Positions 1-4,520 of a stretch of DNA of 7,377 nucleotides are shown here, one piece after another. Location of the stretch: positions 1 to 7,377 of the forward strand of contig CAVCMG010000061.1 of NCBI GenBank assembly GCA_963603285.1, in the 5' to 3' direction. This stretch comes from UBA11957 sp963603285. Its GTDB lineage: Bacteria > Bacillota > Clostridia > Lachnospirales > Lachnospiraceae. The stretch's first letter is position 1. Each line of letters starts with the position of its first letter. Under the pieces are notes generated by a model. It was given only the letters and a program-made list of their open reading frames with translations. It was not told the DNA's origin and made no database searches. The position numbers and the translations under genes were made by a program.

Positions 1-1
1 C

Positions 2-52
2 TGCACGAAAAAAGATTTGATATCTATTAAAACCGTGCACTTTATTATACCA
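2..52 (-). promoter_or_regulatory. Possible extended -10 promoter with flanking 6-bp inverted repeat, pointing out of the window
   Basis: Read on the minus strand, 52-44 is TGGTATAAT, a perfect -10 hexamer with the TGn extension. No good -35 lies at 16-18 bp; a TTTACA sits 21 bp upstream, which is too far. Just downstream on the minus strand there is an inverted repeat, CGTGCA (34-39) with TGCACG (2-7), separated by 26 nt, which would fall in the early transcript or act as an operator. The gene it would serve lies beyond position 1. The rest of 1-116 is AT-rich with no open frame worth calling. An AT-rich 5-bp hairpin (TGATT 93-97, AATCA 105-109) follows the stop codon of the neighbouring gene, but it is too weak to call a terminator. 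Confidence 0.35.
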
Positions 53-116
53 CTTCTAGGCAGAAAATGCTGTAAAACCAACGATTATAAGTTGATTTTT
101 ATTTAATCAGCAGACA

Positions 117-1889
117 CTATTTAAATTCAAGAATAATATTCGGATAGCCTTCCTTTTTGCTATACAGGCAGATATCGCTTCGACCGGTACCGGTTTCACG
201 GTTGCTTTTCACTGTGTATTCCTTTCGCAGAAAAGCGCACATGCCGAGCATCATCATGTGATAGCTGTTTTCATCCTTCAGATCATAATAGGATGGCAGC
301 TCCAGCAGGATATTCTGATATTCTTCTGCAAAAAGATCCAGCTCCTGATGCTTTAAGCCATAAAACATTTTCTCCATATGCTTCTCATTGACGCCCAGAT
401 GGTATGCGGTCAGCTCTTTAAAGACCTTCCAGACTTCCAGATTGGGGATGCGTATTTTGCAGTAATCACCGTCAATGACCTCTTCAACGGTTGCCATGCC
501 TGCATTGACCAGAAGTCCCCATACGGCAGCTTCGTCCATGGTTTCATACCAGGCCATGGAGAAATCTACCAGCACATTTACACTGCCATCCCGGATCAGT
601 CTTTCGTAGGCATTCTTAAACGTATTTCCCTGAGCTTCCAGAGCCTTTCGGATAATACCATTTTCACTGGTATTCACCCAGTAGGTATCCAGCCTTTTCT
701 CTGCTATATAACACGATACGGACCACGGATTATAAACCTCTGCTGTTCCTATCCGGTAACCATCATACATAGCTTTAACTTCCTCTGTAAAAACCATGTC
801 ATGGGCATGCAGCAGCTCTCTCACTTCTTTTTCGGTAAAGCCGAAGCAGTCCTCATACGCCGGATCCCGGACGGTACATACGGTCAGATTGTTCAGACCG
901 GAGAAAATATTCTCTTTGGCCACTCGCTGAACACCGGTCAACACAGCCTTTTCCAGATACGGATTTCCTTTGAGGGAAGTTGTCAGAATACCCTTTAACA
1001 GCTCTCTTACTTCAGCGTAATATCCTCCTGCATTGGCAGACATAAAGGGAGTGTCATATTCATCGAGTATCAGATAAACTTTCTTTCCGTAGTACATATA
1101 CAGGGTCTGGCAAAGTACAGCAATCGCCTGTGTTAAACTGCTTTCTGTATCTTTTTCATCTGTTATACTTACCAATTTTTCATATGTCTGACAGAATTTC
1201 TGTTTTTGTTCTTTCGACAATATCCCGTCATGAAATATATCATAATATCTCTGATATTCTTCGCGTATCGTTCCTTTAAGGAGAAAGCATAACGTCTCTG
1301 CTCTCCCTGCTTTCACATTCAAAAAAGACATAAAGATCACCGGATGCTGATTCATTTCCCCCATGCAGTCACTTTTTTCGATCTTCGTGCCCTTAAATAT
1401 GTCTGAAGACTGTCTGGTACAGTCCAGAAATTCCGCCAGCATGGACATATTCAGGCTTTTACCAAATCTTCGCGGTCTCGTGATCAGCGTGATCTGATAA
1501 CAGGAATCCAGGAATTCCTCGATAAATTGCGTTTTATCCACATAGCAGGCTTTCTTTTCCCGCAGGGCGCGAAAATCCTGCACACCAATAAACAATTTTG
1601 CCTTTTTCTTCTGCGGTGAAGCTCCATACGGTGCTGCTCCTTCAGCCACACAACTGATCACACCTGTACTGTCGCTGTAATATGTCCTTTTTCGTCCAAA
1701 CAAGATATCCAGTGAACAGTCCAGGGCATCTGCGATCTGTTCAAGGACATCATAATCCGGCGTATATGCACCATCTTCGTATTTGAGGTACGTTGTCAGA
1801 GAAACCTTTATCCTGTCAGCCATCTGCTCCGGCGTATAACCTCTCTCTTTACGGCAGGCCGCAAGGTATGTATGAAATTTTGTTTGCAT
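117..1889 (-). CDS. XRE-family HTH fused to AAA-ATPase-like / PD-(D/E)XK nuclease-like protein, C-terminally truncated
   Basis: A 590-residue protein. Residues about 5-66 form an XRE-type helix-turn-helix (helix 2 TPEQMADRI, then a recognition helix from about S30 to D39). After a linker, residues about 98-400 match the AAA-ATPase-like family (Pfam PF09820): opening KLFIGVQDF, a family-typical P-loop RPRRFGKS at 138-145 (K144) and Walker B VYLILDEYD at 271-279 (D276, E277). Residues about 505-590 are the start of the associated PD-(D/E)XK nuclease-like domain (PF08011 type), with SNRETGTGRSD (D572) and EFK (E588, K590). The stop codon TAG follows K590 directly, whereas homologues as I recall them continue for roughly 60 residues including a conserved Gln helix, so the nuclease fold is probably incomplete. 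No other frame downstream restores it. The ATG at 1889 is supported by GAAAGGA (1897-1903) with 7 nt spacing. Related proteins are abundant in gut bacteria and their biological role is not settled. The HTH fusion and the upstream direct repeats suggest autoregulation. The gene stands alone, separated from 2113-4335 by 223 nt. Confidence 0.85.
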   Translation of the reverse strand: MQTKFHTYLAACRKERGYTPEQMADRIKVSLTTYLKYEDGAYTPDYDVLEQIADALDCSLDILFGRKRTYYSDSTGVISCVAEGAAPYGASPQKKKAKLFIGVQDFRALREKKACYVDKTQFIEEFLDSCYQITLITRPRRFGKSLNMSMLAEFLDCTRQSSDIFKGTKIEKSDCMGEMNQHPVIFMSFLNVKAGRAETLCFLLKGTIREEYQRYYDIFHDGILSKEQKQKFCQTYEKLVSITDEKDTESSLTQAIAVLCQTLYMYYGKKVYLILDEYDTPFMSANAGGYYAEVRELLKGILTTSLKGNPYLEKAVLTGVQRVAKENIFSGLNNLTVCTVRDPAYEDCFGFTEKEVRELLHAHDMVFTEEVKAMYDGYRIGTAEVYNPWSVSCYIAEKRLDTYWVNTSENGIIRKALEAQGNTFKNAYERLIRDGSVNVLVDFSMAWYETMDEAAVWGLLVNAGMATVEEVIDGDYCKIRIPNLEVWKVFKELTAYHLGVNEKHMEKMFYGLKHQELDLFAEEYQNILLELPSYYDLKDENSYHMMMLGMCAFLRKEYTVKSNRETGTGRSDICLYSKKEGYPNIILEFK

Positions 1890-1913
1890 AAAAGTATCCT
1901 TTCTTATCTCTTA

Positions 1914-1942
1914 AATATACAATTGTCCTGAATCGTTGATTA
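1914..1942 (-). promoter_or_regulatory. Candidate promoter of the XRE/AAA gene
   Basis: On the minus strand TATATT (1919-1914) is a fair -10. The hexamer 17 bp upstream is TAATCA (1942-1937), a poor -35. The predicted transcript start would be near 1907, leaving a leader of about 18 nt that contains the ribosome binding site. One copy of the direct repeat (1928-1938) lies inside the spacer between the two hexamers, where a bound repressor would block polymerase. The weak -35 keeps confidence low. Confidence 0.35.
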
Positions 1943-1998
1943 AAAAATACTTGTCTGAATCGTTGCATGAATATGCCTGAATCGCTTCTGAATGCATT
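1928..1998. repeat. Direct repeats CTGAATCGTTG upstream of the XRE/AAA gene, candidate operators
   Basis: Plus-strand copies: CTGAATCGTTG at 1928-1938, identical CTGAATCGTTG at 1955-1965, CTGAATCGCTT at 1977-1987 and a diverged CTGAATGCATT at 1988-1998. Starts are spaced 27, 22 and 11 nt, the last two being about two and one helical turns. A GCAT/ATGC inverted pair (1965-1968 and 1973-1976) lies between copies 2 and 3. The array occupies the promoter region of a gene whose product begins with an XRE DNA-binding domain, so the simplest reading is binding sites for that protein. The binding role is inference; the repeats themselves are directly visible. Confidence 0.55.
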
Positions 1999-2020
1999 CA
2001 ATTTTTATACATTAGATATG

Positions 2021-2075
2021 ATATATATTGCATATAGATATGTTACCATATTCTATATCCATATGCAATATATTT
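2021..2075. repeat. AT-rich inverted repeat with 13-bp perfect arms in the spacer after the NlpC/P60 gene
   Basis: ATATATTGCATAT (2023-2035) is matched perfectly in reverse complement by ATATGCAATATAT (2061-2073). After one A/C mismatch the pairing continues with about five more pairs (2037-2041 with 2055-2059), closing a loop of about 11-13 nt. It begins 38 nt beyond the stop codon of the 2113-4335 gene. On the minus strand it is not followed by a T run. The T run (2073-2077) is on the plus-strand side, where no gene needs terminating. It could be an mRNA 3'-end structure, a DNA-protein site or a small element end. Confidence 0.6.
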
Positions 2076-2112
2076 TTAACTTATTTTACTATTTTTTGCA
2101 AACTATGTTTGT

Positions 2113-4335
2113 TCAGCTTTTTGCCTTATACACACTCGCTGTACTCTCAGTCAGTGTCTGCTCTTTTTCTGTGGAGCTTACATAGATTGCCATTTCATCC
2201 TCTGCCACATCCGTTTTGGAATTGGTGGCGGTGTACAGATGACCGTTGATGATGAGTTCTTCACCTTCTTTGGCTACGACCTCGCTGACGGCCACGGTAT
2301 TGCCCTCGATAAGAGTGCTTGTCGTATCTTTAATAGAACCGGCCTTTTCATTTTCGGTCTCCTCAGGACTGTAATAGGTAATCTTATAATCGCCGAGAAG
2401 TTTTCCCTGATCTTTTTGGGTTGTATTGGCTTCATTGATACTTGTCTCGGTAACTGCCGTTTCATTTTCATCTTTGATCAGATGTACAGCCCATACCGCA
2501 TTTTTGCGGTTGGCGCGCAGGGAGCAGATACCCAGCTTTTCATTGGCAGCTTCGATCGTTTTTCCGTTACCGGCGTAGATGGCAACGTGATATACATGGC
2601 CTTTCTTGGCATAAAAGATCAGATCACCCGGACGGGCGTCCTCTACTGCAACCTTGGTGCCGCAATGGGACTGGGCACGGGAGGTTCTGGGCAGTTTGTA
2701 ACCAAATTTCTGGTAAACACGCATCGCAAAACCGGAGCAGTCTGTACCATGGGTCAGGCTGGAGCCACCCCATTTATAGGGATTACCGGCATACTGTGCT
2801 GCATATTTCAGAAGTTCGCTGCGGATGCTGTTTTTCTGGCTGCCGGATTTGATGGAAGTCAGCGTATAGTACAGCGCTTTATTCTTATCCGGGTCTACAC
2901 TCTGGCTCGCTGTTTTGTAACTGCTGCTGCCCTTCTGTGTAATCTTTGCAGCCAGCTGATTGGCGATAGTAGCGATCTGCAGGTCTTCTTTTTTCACAAA
3001 GCCTCTGACCTTACCGGATTCTATGTACACCCATTCCTGATTCCGATCGGCAATAACATAACAGAGCGCATCTTTCTCCATCTTACCGACAGCTTTTCCC
3101 TTGTCGCTCTTACTGTCACGTACAGTTGTCTTTGTCAGAGCCAGTGCATACACCTTTTCCACAACCGTCTGTCCTGTCGTTCCACGATAATAAGTAAAAG
3201 CATCATTCTCTGTCCAGTCTACAAGCGCTGTTGCTGTACCTGCCAGGCGTGAAATACCGGTATATTCTTTTCCCCGGCGGTCGGCTAAAGCCTTTGCCTG
3301 TGCCTGGAAGTTTTTCAGCATCTCCTGTGCTTTGTCTCCGGTATAGAGCTTATCCTTTTTCACGAATCCACGGACATCCCCGGACTCAACATAGTACCAG
3401 CCGTCATTCTCGGTTTTCAGGATATAGACAAGACCGCTTTTCTTTAATTCACCGACCTTCTCTGCCTTCTCACTCATTTCCTCGTAAATATACAGCTTGT
3501 CCTTTGCAAAGCCATAGACACGGGCTACGGTAAAGAAGCGGAAATCCTCTTCCAGATCCGGTAAATGGATGATCGTCTGATGGGAGATCAGTTCTTCATT
3601 GCCCTCTCCATCATCATCGTCTTCATCATTGGCGATCTCCTCTTCCTTTTTCAGTTCGTCCTCATCGGAAAGATTTTCATCATCCTTATTCTCATCCTCT
3701 GTTGTTTCCGGAAGCTTTGATGCATCCGGATTCTGTACTACATCCGAACTTCCTCCGGGATTTGTCGGATCAGTGGTCTCCGGTAAGCCACTGGATGAAC
3801 CGGAAGGCTTTGTCTCGTCTGTGGTTGATGAAGAAGGTTTATTTGTCTCATCTGTTTTGGAAGAACTGCTACTATTAGACGAATCATCCTTCTTATCGGA
3901 GCTGTCACCGGAACCGTTGCCTTTATTATCTGAAGAATCACCCTTTGAGGCATCATCCCCCTTATTGCCGGAATTATCCTTGGAGCTGTCATCTCCCTTG
4001 CTCCCGGAATCGCCTTTCGAACCATCATCTCCCTTGTTTCCGGAATCGTCCTTGGAGCTGTCGTCTTTTTTGTTACCGGAATCATCTTTGGAGCTGTCAT
4101 CCTTTGAAGAATCGTCCTTTTTGTCAGCAGAAGACGCAGCACCATCCTCCGCCTGTGTTTTCTCTTCGGCTGCATAAACGGTTGTGCCAAAGAAAGGAAG
4201 TGTCTCACCAGTAAGCATACCCAGACTCAACGCTCCGGTAAGGGCTGCTGTACCAAGCTTTTTCGCTACTTTTTTACTATGCAATGGTGTTATCTCTTTT
4301 CTATAGTTGCTGCAATATAAATCTTTGCAAATCAT
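2113..4335 (-). CDS. Secreted cell-wall hydrolase: signal peptide, disordered repeat linker, two SH3b domains, NlpC/P60 peptidase, degenerate 3D-like C-terminus
   Basis: A 740-residue exported protein expected to cut peptide stems in peptidoglycan (NlpC/P60 D,L-endopeptidase family). Residues about 20-55 form a signal peptide (KKVAKK, then a hydrophobic core, cleavage near VYA-AE at 55/56). Residues about 66-250 are low-complexity Asp/Ser/Lys then Asp/Glu, including 12-residue tandem repeats (85-132). SH3b-like modules lie at about 265-330 and 393-452, each ending GFVKK. The catalytic domain is about 503-620: TDCSGF with Cys533, RPGDLIFY (568-575), His583 in YHVAIYAGN, and E595 or N598 as the third polar residue. 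Residues about 646-723 follow the layout of a 3D (double-psi barrel) domain but lack its acidic residues. The ATG at 4335 has no visible ribosome binding site. TTG at 4284 (residue 18) has AAAGAG 9 nt upstream and would give a tidier signal peptide, so the true start may be 4284. The gene is monocistronic by context, with its own promoter at 4434-4462. Confidence 0.9.
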   Translation of the reverse strand: MICKDLYCSNYRKEITPLHSKKVAKKLGTAALTGALSLGMLTGETLPFFGTTVYAAEEKTQAEDGAASSADKKDDSSKDDSSKDDSGNKKDDSSKDDSGNKGDDGSKGDSGSKGDDSSKDNSGNKGDDASKGDSSDNKGNGSGDSSDKKDDSSNSSSSSKTDETNKPSSSTTDETKPSGSSSGLPETTDPTNPGGSSDVVQNPDASKLPETTEDENKDDENLSDEDELKKEEEIANDEDDDDGEGNEELISHQTIIHLPDLEEDFRFFTVARVYGFAKDKLYIYEEMSEKAEKVGELKKSGLVYILKTENDGWYYVESGDVRGFVKKDKLYTGDKAQEMLKNFQAQAKALADRRGKEYTGISRLAGTATALVDWTENDAFTYYRGTTGQTVVEKVYALALTKTTVRDSKSDKGKAVGKMEKDALCYVIADRNQEWVYIESGKVRGFVKKEDLQIATIANQLAAKITQKGSSSYKTASQSVDPDKNKALYYTLTSIKSGSQKNSIRSELLKYAAQYAGNPYKWGGSSLTHGTDCSGFAMRVYQKFGYKLPRTSRAQSHCGTKVAVEDARPGDLIFYAKKGHVYHVAIYAGNGKTIEAANEKLGICSLRANRKNAVWAVHLIKDENETAVTETSINEANTTQKDQGKLLGDYKITYYSPEETENEKAGSIKDTTSTLIEGNTVAVSEVVAKEGEELIINGHLYTATNSKTDVAEDEMAIYVSSTEKEQTLTESTASVYKAKS
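3940..4083 (-). repeat. 36-nt tandem repeats, four copies, encoding a 12-residue Asp/Ser/Lys/Gly motif
   Basis: The landmark CCGG recurs on the plus strand at 3968, 4004, 4040 and 4076, exactly 36 nt apart, with similar sequence around it (for example CCTTGGAGCTGTC in two copies). In protein the unit is approximately (D/N)SG(N/S)K(K/G)DD(S/G/A)SK(D/G), residues 85-132 of the hydrolase, in frame, so copy-number change would lengthen or shorten the linker without a frameshift. It forms a flexible spacer between the export signal and the SH3b/peptidase part. Confidence 0.8.
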
Positions 4336-4384
4336 ACTGCATCGTGGACATCGTCAGCTGCAAAAAGTTCTGCCATATTGCAGC
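4309..4384 (-). other. Structured 5' leader of the NlpC/P60 gene
   Basis: Between the promoter and the translation start, GCTGCAATAT (4309-4318) and ATATTGCAGC (4375-4384) are perfect 10-bp inverted partners enclosing 56 nt. A second small hairpin, CGAC (4384-4387)/GTCG (4391-4394), abuts it. The 3' arm, as transcribed, ends about 10 nt before the AAAGAG site used by the alternative TTG start at 4284, so the fold could affect translation initiation. I do not recognise a known riboswitch; in particular I do not see the conserved blocks of the ydaO (cyclic-di-AMP) class that often precedes such hydrolases. Confidence 0.4.
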
Positions 4385-4433
4385 GACTCTGTCGGTTAAA
4401 CAATTAGCCTATCATATCTTTTTTCTAATAGAT

Positions 4434-4462
4434 GGTATAACAAAAAATGTAAAATAAGTCAA
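4434..4462 (-). promoter_or_regulatory. Sigma-A-type promoter of the NlpC/P60 hydrolase gene
   Basis: Minus strand: -35 TTGACT (4462-4457), 17-bp spacer, -10 TATACC (4439-4434) preceded by TG (extended -10, TGTTATACC). Transcription would start near 4427, giving a leader of about 92 nt to the ATG at 4335 or about 143 nt to the TTG at 4284. The strong -35, ideal spacing and TGn make up for the imperfect -10. The same -10 region reads TGGTATAAC on the plus strand, so it is nearly symmetric. Confidence 0.6.
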
Positions 4463-4485
4463 TTGGGTAGGAGGAATTAAAGTCT

Positions 4486-4513
4486 AAAAAGTCTGTGAAC
4501 TTTCCAGTCTTTT
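4486..4513 (-). terminator. Weak candidate terminator after the FHA gene
   Basis: Starting 8 nt beyond the FHA-gene stop, the minus strand reads AAAAGACT (4513-4506), an 11-nt loop, then AGACTTTTT (4494-4486). The arms pair over eight positions with one A/A mismatch, and the T run is mostly used in the stem. It is the only stem plus T-run in the spacer and lies upstream of the next promoter, but it is AT-rich and of low predicted strength, so read-through is likely. Confidence 0.35.
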
Positions 4514-4520
4514 ATGCGCT

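Noticed and set aside
378..998. Plus-strand open frame of 206 codons
   Set aside because: It is antisense to the AAA-ATPase-like/PDDEXK gene, with no family signature and no ribosome binding site.
2098..2112. Small hairpin CAAAC-TAT-GTTTG beside the hydrolase stop codon
   Set aside because: It has only five pairs and no T run on the minus strand, so it cannot be supported as a terminator.
1967..2249. Two small plus-strand open frames overlapping the AT-rich spacer
   Set aside because: Hydrophobic residues arise from the AT-rich palindrome; there is no Shine-Dalgarno site, and most of the second frame overlaps the hydrolase 3' end.
2239..3252. Long plus-strand open frame of 337 codons
   Set aside because: It lies wholly opposite the SH3b/NlpC-P60 coding sequence, has no recognisable domain and no ribosome binding site, and is explained as an antisense shadow.
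3940..4083. Possible CRISPR-like array because of a regular 36-nt period
   Set aside because: The repeats are contiguous with no unique spacers, are in frame and code for a low-complexity linker.
3599..4177. Plus-strand Ser/Phe/Leu-rich open frame of 192 codons
   Set aside because: It is the mirror of the Asp/Ser/Lys low-complexity linker; its repeats follow from the 36-nt array on the coding strand.
4468..4500. Small plus-strand gene after the TAGGAGG motif
   Set aside because: No ATG, GTG or TTG lies within 5-12 nt. The first GTG is about 20 nt away and opens only a frame of about 48 codons antisense to the FHA gene.
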